This document shows, one piece after another, positions 21,716 to 32,470 of a stretch of DNA of 64,000 bases. How positions within the stretch are numbered: position 1 is the stretch's first letter; each line of letters begins with the position of its first letter. The notes beneath the pieces were generated by a model. It did no database searches, was not told the origin of the DNA, and was given only the letters and a program-made list of their open reading frames with translations. The stretch comes from Euryodendron excelsum. Its lineage: Eukaryota; Streptophyta; Magnoliopsida; Ericales; Pentaphylacaceae. The DNA lies in NCBI GenBank assembly GCA_033060915.1, contig CM065394.1, forward strand, positions 38,140,501-38,204,500, in the 5' to 3' direction. The position numbers and the translations under genes are program-made.

Positions 21716-23719
21716 TTAATCAAACAGTGCTTTCAAATTGTAAGGCCACACAATATTTGGAGTTCCACTCCACATTAGCTTGGCAACTTGCCGATTAACC
21801 GATTCAGTTGGATGACTATAATCAAAGAAAACATATTCGCTAGGATTGCTGCATAGCTGATACTCTTTCACTCCTCTCTTCCCTCCACAGCTGTTAAGTC
21901 CCCGGTACGGACCCGAGCCGCAGCATGCACTCTTCCCATCCTTGAAACCTTTCACAGCATATATATATATATAGATATATAATCAGAAATGTATATAAGA
22001 TCATAGATAGTTCTAACATGACACGAAGACACAGCACCAACATTACCATATTTTGATGGGTTGTTTATTCTTTCAATAGCAGTAGTATAGAAATCGAAAT
22101 ATGAGTATTTGAATCCTTGTAACTGCCACTCTAGCCTTTTTAGGACTTTGGAAATAGCAATCTTGTGTAGCTTTTCCAGAGTTGTGACATCTTCCATGCA
22201 GGCACTAGTGTTTGCTGGATTGAGTGCCTTCATAATTGGTAGACAACCCAAAGGCCCCAAGCCAACAAAACCAAATTTCCTCCCTCCAGTCTGATATATT
22301 TCCTGTAAAATTCAGAAGATAGAATAAGATTTTGAATAACAAATTGAGACGAAATTTGATTCTATTCTTATTGTTCATTACTTTGATGACGGCTGTTAAG
22401 TTTCCAATCACCATCTCCACGTATTCTTCTCTAGACTACAACTGAAAGACAGTGGAGTTTGTCAAGAAGGGGATCGAGTAATCGTTGCTTCCTATGCTGA
22501 ACAAATAAACAGCTCTTGACAACATTTTCTTGGTTTCTTTGTCACCCAGCTGCTGCTCTAACATTTTCTCGACCTTCTTAAAATAAATAAGCTGCATTTT
22601 AAGGTCAATCACCTAGAAAAATGACAAAGCCACAATATTATTGAGTTGAAAAATGTAGGATAAGTCAAGACCTTAAAGGATTCGTTCTCTAAATATGTTA
22701 AAACAAACAGTACATACACTTGCCCACACACAAAAAGACACTTGTAAGCAGTGGGGTACCCAAAAATTTGACAAAGGGGGGGTTGAAGTAGGAAAAATAT
22801 TTAGTGATATTATTATACTAATTACCAACAACTGCCACTTAAATTTAAGTTCTCTACTAAGAGATTTATCAAATATAAAGAAGATAAAAAATTGTAATGG
22901 ATGTAATACTTAAAAATAAAGGTCTCTAGTTTTCATTAAAAAAAAAATTTAGACTAGAGGGCAAGGCAAAATTACTTGAATTTAAATGGGTAAAGGTAAA
23001 ATTACTTGAGTTTTGAAGGGACTTTATATTTATTTGATTATAAATACTCAAAAGTGTAAAGGGTCTAGGAAAAAATTTTTAAACTTTGAAAGGGGGGAAC
23101 CAATATACCTAGCTACTTTATCATAAATATTAAAGAATATATAGGGACTAATATAAATTTTCAAAACTTAGGGGAAGCCGTGGCCCTCGCCCGCCTCCCT
23201 TGTGGGACTGCCACTGCTTGTAATAGGGATTAATGCAAAATTATCACATACCATTCCTTGGTAAGTTTGAGCTAGTGCACCTGCTCCAGCAGATGCAAAG
23301 TTTACTCCGTTAATGAATTGATTGCCAGGTTGTTTATATGGTGGAAGGAATGGAAGCTTTGCGTATTCAGCTGCAATGAAACCACAAGGATCAGTTTTAG
23401 TGGTAATACAGGTGCTATCTATACAGACAAACAACTATATCTATGCTATCTTACCGATAAAATCAGGGATCAAACGGCCATTAGAAAATCTCCCAGTGGG
23501 ATACTTGAAGAAGGTTTCCCCATATGGCCAAAAATTTGCCTGGAATGCAGTGGTGGTGTTGATGTAGTCATTGTTTCCAACATCGAAAAGTGAATCACCA
23601 AAGATGAAGAGGGCTACATGATTTCTTGTGGGTGTAAGATGACCATGGCTACTGTTTGGGATGAGAATGAATGCAAAGTGAACCAAGAGAAAGAAGTTCA
23701 GGAAGCTTGAACTTGCCAT
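21716..23719 (-). pseudogene. GDSL esterase/lipase, GLIP type (copy 2, single nonsense codon)
   Basis: Five exons: 23719-23455, 23370-23252, 22612-22382, 22302-22047 and 21948-21716 (1104 bp; 367 aa if the stop were absent). All splice sites are canonical. The signal peptide, FIFGDSLFD, FASAGAG, GSNDY and the SHPTE block are all present. The only lesion seen is TAG at 22438-22436 in exon 3, codon 59 of that exon, where copies 1, 3 and 4 have TAT (Tyr). It truncates the protein after the GSNDY block and before the catalytic Asp/His. It is either a young pseudogene, a null allele or an assembly error. Intron 2 is enlarged by a hAT MITE. Confidence 0.88.
22749..23216. mobile_element. hAT-type MITE in intron 2 of GLIP copy 2
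   Basis: 468 bp with inverted ends (CAGTGGGGTACCC at the left; the right end reads GGGACTGCCACTG). An 8 bp TSD, CTTGTAAG (22741-22748) versus CTTGTAAT (23217-23224), fits a hAT element. No transposase is encoded. Confidence 0.75.
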
Positions 23720-23770
23720 TGTAGCCTAGCTAAGTTTTGTTTGGTGGTTGCTTCTCCTTGGTTCCCTTGT

Positions 23771-23778
23771 TATTTATA
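23771..23778 (-). promoter_or_regulatory. TATA box of GLIP copy 2
   Basis: TATAAATA on the minus strand, 52 bp before the ATG at 23719, followed upstream by GGGCCC rather than the GCC box of copy 1. Confidence 0.65.
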
Positions 23779-24529
23779 GGGCCCTTTGCATAGAAACTGA
23801 GGGGAAATGTACGAAGATATAATATTCTGAATAGATGGTTAAGCTTATCACGGCAAGATAACATTGTCTTGACCTTCTTGGAGGGGAAGAAACCAAGAGA
23901 GTCAGAGTCTCCTTTAGCATGTGATTGATATATAATTTCAGAGAAGTTAGCTGGAAAAAAAGCCAGTTTTTTCCCTCTCTCCCTTTTATTAAATTTTTTG
24001 GTACATATTCTAATCTTCTTTTGCCTTTGACTTGCGATCTTATTAAAATTGAAGCGAAGCTTGGGCAACAAGAAGTTTACCAGAGCTTGGAATAATCGGT
24101 TGAGGAGCTATATATTAATACAATCATTGCGACTACTCTTTTGAATAGCTACTAATATAATCGTCTGACGTAGCTGCTTTTGAATTCTTCTCTTTTGTTG
24201 ATTGAGGAAATAAATTAGCTCATCAAACTATATATACTGGACATTTCAATCTTTAATTTGTGTTCAGAGTCTATCGTTTGATCTTTAGAATCAGGTAGAA
24301 AATAAGGACAAGTCCTCATGGATGGTGCTTTCATGGTAAATGCTCTCTTTGTGAATATGCTTGGAGGATTCTAGATCTGCCCATATTGTGAAAAGCCTTT
24401 CTTGATTTTGTGATTGATTATTTGCTCGTTTCATTGTGAAAAACCATCCTCCAAGCATTTCATTGTGAAACCATTTTTGCCTGTCCAGATCAAGAAGGGC
24501 ATTAATGGTTTTAAAAAGAGAGGCAAAAA
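23779..24529. other. Upstream region of GLIP copy 2
   Basis: Promoter and distal flank. The block at about 23900-24290 is shared, in pieces, with copy 3 (29840-30380) and with the orphan fragment at 37735-42560. It defines the ancestral duplicated promoter. No gene. Confidence 0.6.
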
Positions 24530-26756
24530 TGTCGGGAATTTGGCCCTTCCAAATTCACCCCCCTTTAGGATCTACCTTTTGACAAGAAAATCAAAATAAA
24601 TAGAGAAAAACACAACACAAAAATTTACATGAAAAACTTCCAAAACAAGGAGAAAAATCACCAGTCTAAAAAAAAAATACATTATATAAAAAATTGTTAC
24701 AATCATACAACTTTTCCTTCTCACCCCAAAAACACCCACTAGGCTTCCCCATTAGCTAAATTTTAACTTTCATCTCTTTAAGAAGAATATTACTAAAGTC
24801 AAAAGTTACTAATTAAGCTATTGATTGATGCACTTAATCAAGGAGATATAGCCTTCCTTATATAGGCCTTGAGTCTTGCCCCTCCTTTTCATTCCCAACC
24901 GATGTGGGATTACCAAAGGAGCAAAATCTCAACAAATCTCCACCTTTGTGACTTTTGGCTGGTCCTATAGTCATACTCCATCTTAATGAAAATCTTCATA
25001 ACTTCTACTATCATGTTTTACCATAAAAGCATATGCACTCAGAATAAATTAATTCTAAGCATTTCACTTTGGCCTATGTCAAAAAATACCATTGCTGAAA
25101 AATTATGATACAACTCTCACATTTGGCATTTCTAAAAGTTCATCAGTCATCGACATGAATTTCTACCACACATCCTGCATCAACGCCAAACCAATGCCCG
25201 TGTGCAAACTTGTAGACTTGATAATAGTAACACATCCTCTATCATGCGACATCATTGCATATGTAGAGAGACACAGTGTTAGCATTATTATCAGTATCTC
25301 TATTCATTGACTTGAAGCATCTTGCCGAACTCGCTCTAGTTTTTGGACAATTTTTCTTGTCGCGCCCAAATTGTTCACACACCGAGCAAACAACTTTCTT
25401 TTTCATGGAATTCTTCTTCCAATTACCAGTTGCCACTACTAGGTTATCAAGTGAATAATTACATCCACTACATAGTCTTCTCTATTCAGAAAATAGTTTA
25501 CCGGTAACCTCTGAAAAAATTATTTTCTCCTTCCCATATATCAAAATCAGTTTCATATGTTTATAAGAAGATGGAAGAGACTAGATAAGCTTTAAAGCTT
25601 TATTCTCATCTTCAATTTTAACTCTAATAGATTCGAGTTCAGAGACAATGCCATTGAGCATACTTAAATTATCTAAAATAGTTGTACATTCACTCATCTG
25701 CAGTGTATGAAACTCCTCTTTCAAATACATCCGATTCGAGATGGCCTTCATCTGGTACAACTTTTCAAGATTTTTCCAGAGTTTCTTTGCTATAAATATT
25801 CCATGCACACTTGCAAGAATATTCTTGGCCAGACACAGACGTATCTCATTTGCTGCTCTTAAATCTAGATTCTCTCAATCTTTGTCACTCATTTCATATC
25901 TGTTTGCACTAGTATCACTGTTAACTTTAATGATTAGTCTGTCATTCAATGCCTTGTGTAATCCTGATTAAATCAAAACATCCCTGACTTGCACTTGCCA
26001 CAGTCAAAATTGATTCGTCCATCAAATTTTTTCATATCAAATCTAATAGGATTTGAAGCCCTACTTCCTGACATTACCTTGATGAATTTTTACCATATAA
26101 ATTAATAGTACTAAGTAAGTTCCCAGAAAAGATTGGAGGGGTAACACTGGTCTCGCTTAAAACCCAATATCCTAAGCAGAACATCCTTGGGCTGTACGTA
26201 TCCACACTACCACACCAAAGTTTTAGCCCACTAAAAAGAACTTTTAATAATCTCAATAAATTTTTTCTGATGTGGAAGATCAATCAAAATTGCAACCACA
26301 AAGCATACTCAGAATTCAAGAAAAATTATAACAAAAAAAAGGCTTTGATACCATTTGTTGGGAATTTGGCTCTCTCAAATTTACCCCCTTTTAGATTTAG
26401 TCTTTGATAGGAATATCAAAATAAATACAGAAAAATACAAGACAAGAATTTACGTGGAAAACTCCTAAAACAAGAAGAAAAACCACCAACCGCACAGAAA
26501 ATACATTATATAAAAAATTGTTACAATCACATAATTGTTCCTCTTTACCCAAAATACACCAACTAAACTTTCCCACTAGTTAAACTTTAACGTTCACATT
26601 TTCAAGAAAATTTTATTAAAGTCAAAAGTTACTAATTAAATTATTGACTGGTGCACTTAATTAATGAAATATAACCGTTCTTATATAGGCCTTGAGCCTT
26701 GCCCTCCTTTTTATTTCCAACTGATGTGGCATTGCCGAAGGAGCAAAATCCCAACA
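24530..26756 (-). mobile_element. Non-autonomous Ty1/copia element (gag only)
   Basis: 2227 bp on the minus strand. The LTRs are 26356-26756 (5', 401 bp) and 24530-24934 (3', 405 bp), starting TGTTG and ending CAACA or CGACA. Next to the 5' LTR the minus strand reads TGGTATCAAAGCC (26353-26341), a near-match to the initiator-Met tRNA primer site. Next to the 3' LTR is a purine tract (AAAGGTGGAGATT). Flanking AAAAA on both sides is a compatible 5 bp TSD but low-complexity. The internal 1.4 kb has no reverse transcriptase or integrase. Confidence 0.9.
25242..26075 (-). pseudogene. copia gag, decayed
   Basis: The minus strand starts MSGSRASNPIRFDMKKFDG near 26074, followed by frameshifted pieces. 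These include AANEIRLCLAKNILASVHG and KKLWKNLEKLYQMKAISNR (copia gag / UBN2-type domain, about 25860-25700). A Cys-rich segment, CSVCEQFGRDKKNCPK, near 25380 resembles a degraded zinc knuckle. Stops are present within the first 150 codons. Confidence 0.75.
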
Positions 26757-27033
26757 AAAAAAATGGGCAAATAATCAATCACGATATTGTATTCTGACGA
26801 AATTGGATCCAGAATAAGGACCTGATTTGAGAGAAAATTATATACACACGATATCGGTTGTTCTTGCTTTCCCTTACATATTGCCCATATTGAGTTGTAT
26901 GATCAATTGAAAGACTATTGTCTCCTGGTTTAACAATGCTTAACCCTGGAAGACAACCATAGGTCCATAACTGAATGATCAATTGAAAGACTATTGTCTC
27001 ATATCTATTCACCCTTTCTTCCTTACTGTTTGC
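26757..27033. other. Flank between the copia element and GLIP copy 3
   Basis: Shares a short block (ATTGAAAGACTATTGTCT, twice here) with the 3' flanks of copies 2 and 4, so it belongs to the duplicated GLIP unit. No gene. Confidence 0.5.
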
Positions 27034-29774
27034 TTACAAGTAAGTGGATGAAATGAGATTGTGCTTTCCTCCTAACATGCACTCAAGAACCAAAACCCAT
27101 AATAAAGAAGATTCACCAAATTTATTCAGCATTTCATGGATGGAACTATATATGATCTTCTTGTACACTTGTTCAAAGAGTGCTTTCAAATTGTAAGGCC
27201 GCACGATCTTTGGACTTCCACTCCATATTAGCTTGGCAAGTTGCTGATAAGTCCTTTCAGTTGGATGAACAGCATCGAAGAGAACATATTCGCTTGGACT
27301 CCTACATAACTGATGTTTTTTCACTCCTCTCTTCCCTCCACAGGTGTTAAGTCCTCCGAATGGACCCGAGCCACAGCATGCACTTTTCGCTGCCTTAAAA
27401 CCTTTTCACATTAACATATAATTGATCACAAAAAAACACACTAATGTCAAATAAGTACATCATAGATTGCCCTAAAACATGATAGAAAGACAAGACAGCA
27501 CCAAACATACCGTATTTTGATGGGTTGTTTATTCTTTCAGATGCAGAAGTATAGAAGTCAAAATATGAATATTTGAATCCTTGTAACTGCCTTTCTAGCC
27601 TTTTCAGGAGTTTGGAAAGACCAAACGTTGTGTAGCTTTACTAGAGCTGTGACCTTTTCCATGCAGCCACCATTCTTTTCTGGATTGAGTGCCTTTGTAG
27701 CTGGTAGACAACCCAAATCCCCCAAGCTAACAAAACGAAATTTCCTCCCTCCTGTCTTATATATTTCCTGTAAAATTCAGAAGAAACAAAAAGGCTCTGA
27801 ATAACAAAGAGGAAATTTTTATTATTTTATTATTTTTTGCTACGCAGAATAGAATTAAATTACTTTGATCACAGCTGTTATATTTCCGATCCCCATCCCC
27901 ACGCATTCTTCTTGTGTATACAACTGAAGGACATGGCTAGAGTTTGTGAAGAAGGGGCTTATGTAATCGTTGGCTCCAATGCTAAACAAGTAAATGGCTC
28001 TTGTCAACATTTTCTCGGCTTGTTTGTCACCCAGCTGCTGCTGCTCCAACAATTTCTTGGCATTCTTGAAGTTGATGAGCTGCGTTTTGAAGTCAATCAC
28101 CTAAAAAAATGACAAAGCTACCATGTTGTTAAGTGACAAAAAAATAATGTATGTCTAATCTGTGCCTTCCGGACACATTTTTAATTTAACCAATCGCTTA
28201 AAAACCCGTTGAAACGGAAAGTTAAATGTAGCTATTACGCACACACACCAAAAACCTATTATAACAGGGACACGTGTTCGGTCTCACTGAACAAAAAAAC
28301 TTTGGAATAACTGTTGGGTTCCTTGCTATGTGGCAGTGGGTACCACTTTTTAGTCAAGAGCTTATTTAATCAAGTGGGTATTTGTTGAAGTGAGTTATAG
28401 GCTTGTATCAGCACTTTGGGAACAATCAGAAATTGACTGTGCAACAGGAACATAGGTGACTGTTTGACTTCCAAGTAATTCTGATTGGTAAAATTGGTGG
28501 CAGTATTGATTTGCTATTCTCTTGGATAAAAGGAAAGAAGATGGGAGGGAAATAATTAGAGAATTTGTGAGGGAAGCATAGCAGAATTTCCAGGCCCTCC
28601 AGTGCGTCATTTAGGAGCTCTTTTCAAGTTCTGCTGATGCATTTTTCTGATCAGTTTTGTTGCTGGTTTGTGCTTGTTCGTGGCTGATTCAGTGACTGTT
28701 TTATGCTGGATTCTTGGTGCTTTATTAGCCTATTTTGGGAGGTCTTTCCTCTTGTTTTGGCCTCTTTGTTGGAATTAATACACCTAAGAGTGTTTGTGAG
28801 ACTCTGTGTCTTTCGTAGACTATTCGTAAATAGATTTGGTGATAGTGGAGGAATTGGATCTAGATTGTGTGGATGTACCTTGAGTATGAGGGAACTATGT
28901 AAAATCTCGTGTCTCCTTCTAATCTTGTATTGGTATATTTTTGTTTTTTTATAGACTTAATATACGTTTGTGAGAATCCCAGTCGTATTGAAAATACCAA
29001 TAATATTAATGTTGTGTTTGGAATTTAGATTTAATAAGAAAAAAGGAAAGAAAAAAAAAAGATGAGGGAAAAGAGAAAAAAATGAGATATTCCAAATATT
29101 TACTTCTTTTTTTTTTATTTTCTTTTACTCTCTATTTTTTCTAACAACCAATCACATGTAGTTTTATATCATCTTATCTTCTTTTTTTTTTTCCTAACTA
29201 AAATCTTGATCCAAACACATGATAAAGAGTGTAATACAAATTTATCACATACCAGTCCTTGGAAAGTTTCAGTTAATACACCTGCTCCAGCGAATGCAAA
29301 GTTCACTCCATTAGTGTATTCAAGAACATTGACAGGTTGTTTATATGGTGGAAGCAATGGAAGCTTGCGAACTCAGCCGCAACAAAAGCCATGAGGGTGA
29401 TCAGTACACTAGTTGTAATTCAGGTGCTATATACATATATACATATGCAGAAACCAACAACTACGTACATATCCTCTGCTATATATTATATATATATGTT
29501 ACCGATAAAATCGGGGATCAAACGGCCATCAGAAAATCTCCCGGTGGGACGCTTGAAAAAGGTTTCTCCATACGGGAAATAGTTTGCTTGGAATGAAGTG
29601 GTGGTGTTGATGTAGTTATTGTCTCTGGCATCTAAAATTGAATCCCCAAAGATGAAGAGGGGCGCAGCATGATTCTTTGTGTGTAAGGTGATCATGGCTA
29701 CTGTTTGGGATTGTTAGAAGGAATGTTGCAAATTGAATCAAGAGAAAGAAACTCAGGAAGCTTAAACTAGCCAT
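27034..29774 (-). pseudogene. GDSL esterase/lipase, GLIP type (copy 3, multiply broken)
   Basis: Exon equivalents: 29774-29503, 29376-29253, 28100-27864, 27767-27511 and 27401-27034. Lesions: a 2 bp deletion in exon 1 before FIFGDS; the exon 2 acceptor AG is GG (near 29377) and one base is missing shortly after; a one-base insertion in exon 4 near 27628; and the stop codon is lost (TAG to TAC), adding about 45 codons. The nucleophile block FIFGDSILD, GANDY and the AVHPTE block persist. Its proximal promoter is deleted: the sequence upstream jumps from CCTCGTTA straight to the distal ATTTTTTGGTAC block, removing the TATA box. Intron 2 (28101-29252) is about 1.15 kb and contains unclassified inserted sequence at about 28310-28990. 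Confidence 0.9.
28310..28990. repeat. Unclassified insert in intron 2 of GLIP copy 3
   Basis: This segment is absent from the matching introns of copies 1 and 2. It starts TGTTGGGTTCC and is GT-rich towards its right part, like a copia solo LTR, but no end or TSD could be fixed. Confidence 0.3.
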
Positions 29775-31121
29775 TGAAGCCTAAGGTAGTTGACTTTTCT
29801 TGTTTCTTCTCCTTGGTTCCTCGTTAATTTTTTGGTACATTTTCTTATCTTCTTTTGCCTTTGACTTATGATCTAATTAAATTGAACCGAAGCTTAGGCA
29901 ACAAGAAATCTACCAGCGCTTGGAATAATAGTACGGTTCAACTAATTTATTGAAAATACACATAAATAGGGTTGAATCAAAAGAACCAGTCGATTTTTTG
30001 AAAAAATTAATGAACTAATCGGCCGATTTTTGAGAAAACCCATTGACCATTATCTTTGAATTAAACAACACTTATTACTGGTTCACTTGATTCCTTATAT
30101 TTTATTTTGTAATATAAATTATATTTAAGATAAATCATATATGAATAAATAAAATACATTTAATTTATAATATTGGTTGAACCACCTGTTGAACCGATGA
30201 ACTGTGAATCAAATAGCGGTTTAATATTTGATTCGGTTCCAATAAGTACGTACGTTTGCCACTATTATAAATAGCTAGTGATATAATCGTCTGATGTAGG
30301 AGCTTTTGAATTCTTCTCTTTTGTTGATTAAGGAGATATATTTCATCAAACTATTCGATCTGGACATTTCAGTCTTTGTTTCTCCTATAATTGTTTGAAT
30401 AGTTACAATAAAATATTCCTATTTGAATCTTAGTATATATCCTCTTTAATTAGTGGAGTCAGATTTTGATAAGCTCAAGTAGCATGCATTTTCTCCAAAA
30501 CCAAATGAACGTTTAGCACACGTAGTATGACAGAATCAGAATTGGATCCAGAATAAGTACCTGATTCAATCGAGAAAAAAATTCTATGATATCGGTTTGT
30601 TCTTGCTTTACGATACATATTTTCCCCTTAGTACGCAGTTAACCTTTCCAAAATCCAATTACAGGTTGCTACCTAACATAAAATTAAGAGGATGCTATCT
30701 CATACTTGAAGGATTCTTTTCTGCGGCTCTGCCCATATTGTGAAATTCTTGCGATTGATTATGTGTTCACTCAATCTACTAGGGAAACTTGACCAAAATG
30801 AAAAATCTACTAGGTAGGGAACTGGCAAGAGAAAAAAATTTGTCAACTTCCATGTAAATTCACCGTAAGTACTGGACCGACCTGGATTAATACTGAAACA
30901 ATTGAAGGACTATTAATGCCTGATATTTATTTGTCCTTTTTTCCTTATTATTTGCTTACAAGTTGGATGAAATTGAGATTGTGCTTTCCTCCCAACATGC
31001 ACTAAAGAACAAAAATCCATAATAGTACCGAGAATTCACCAAAATAATTCAGCTGCAGTGCTAGTAGCTAGCCCTCATCAGATGCCAATCTGGGTATATG
31101 GAACTGTATGATCTTCTTCTT
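29775..31121. other. Intergenic between GLIP copies 3 and 4
   Basis: Contains the distal promoter block shared with copy 2 (about 29840-30380), then 3'-flank sequence shared with copies 2 and 3 (about 30890-31040). 29940-30240 is a short unrelated insert. No gene. Confidence 0.55.
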
Positions 31122-31506
31122 CTACACTTGTTCAAATAGTGCTTTCAAATTGTAAGGTCCCACGATCTTTGGAGTTCCACTCCACATTAGCTTTGCAAGT
31201 TGCTGATAAGCCCTTTCGGTTGGATGAACAGCGTCGAAGAGAACATATTGGCTAGGATTGCTACATAGCTGTTATTTTTTCACTCCTCTCTTCCCTCCAC
31301 AGGTGTTAAGACCTCGGAATGGACCGGAGCCACAGCATGCACTTTTCCCTACCTTGAAACCTTTCACATTAACATATAATTAATCACAAAACGTATGTAA
31401 GATAAGTTCATCATAGATAGATAGGCCTAAAACATGATAGAAATACAAGACAGCACCAACATATACATATATATACCGTATTTTGATGGGTTGTTTATTC
31501 TTTCAG

Positions 31507-31552
31507 ATTCAGAAGTGTAGAAGTCAAAATTCGAAGTGTAGAAGTCAAAATC
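31507..31552. repeat. Short tandem duplication inside exon 4 of GLIP copy 4
   Basis: GAAGTGTAGAAGTCAAAAT occurs twice in direct repeat, about 21 bp apart. Other copies have it once, so it arose in copy 4. Confidence 0.85.
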
Positions 31553-32343
31553 CTTCTAATTGCCTTTCTAGCCTTTTCAGGAGTTCGGAAAGACCAACGT
31601 TGTGTAGCTTCACTAGAGCTGTGACATTTCCCATGCAGCCACCATTCTTTGCTGGATTGAGTGCCTTCATAGCTGGTAGACAACCCAAATCCCCCAAGCT
31701 AAGAAATCCAAATTTCCTCCCTCCGGTCTGATATATTTCCTGTGAAAATTCAGAAGAAAGAAAAAAGGCTCTGAATAACAAAGAGGAAAATTTTTATTCT
31801 TTAATTGTTGCTCGCTGGGCAGAAGACAATTTAAATTACTTTGATCACAGCTGTAATGTTTCCAATCACCATCCCCACGTATTCTTCTGGTGTATACAAC
31901 TGAAGGACACTAGAGTTTGTCAAGAATGGGCTTAGGTAATCGATGGCTCCAATGCTAAACAAGTAAACGCCTCTTGACAACATTTTCTCGGCTTCTTTGT
32001 CACCCAGCTGCTGCTCCAACAATCTCTTGACATTCTTAAAGTTGACTAGCTGCGTTTTGAAGTCAATCACCTAAAAAAAATGAAAATGCTACCATGTTAC
32101 TTAGTGTAAAAAATAATGTATATTTAATAAGTGCCTCACTGAAAAGACCTTCACGCCATAGTTATTGATCCCCTATACTGGTACCGGCCGCTACATACCG
32201 TTACCGTTTCGGTGAGAAAACTATACTAGAAGATGAATTCCGTTCCGGGTAACTTTCCGGTCAATACAGGACTGTAGTCTTACCAGACAATTTCGGACGG
32301 TATTTGGTAATTCCAGACTGTACCCGACCTGATGGACGATTGA

Positions 32344-32470
32344 CTACTTAATGTTGTAGTCGGCTAGAGTTCTGCCATCATCGAGCTCCTTTCCAGCGAA
32401 GATGAGACGCTGCTGGTCAGCGGCCAAATTCCTCGTCCTGGATCTTGCCTCGCCGTTGCCCAGGGTCTCT
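32344..32470 (-). pseudogene. Ubiquitin gene fragment in intron 2 of GLIP copy 4
   Basis: The minus strand encodes [23 protein letters not shown], the C-terminal half of ubiquitin up to the KESTLHL region, where it ends in TAG. Immediately upstream a GKIQDEE piece is in another frame, so there is a frameshift. A further 250 bp upstream looks like leader sequence. The source is a ubiquitin gene or its mRNA; the copy is non-functional. Confidence 0.8.
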
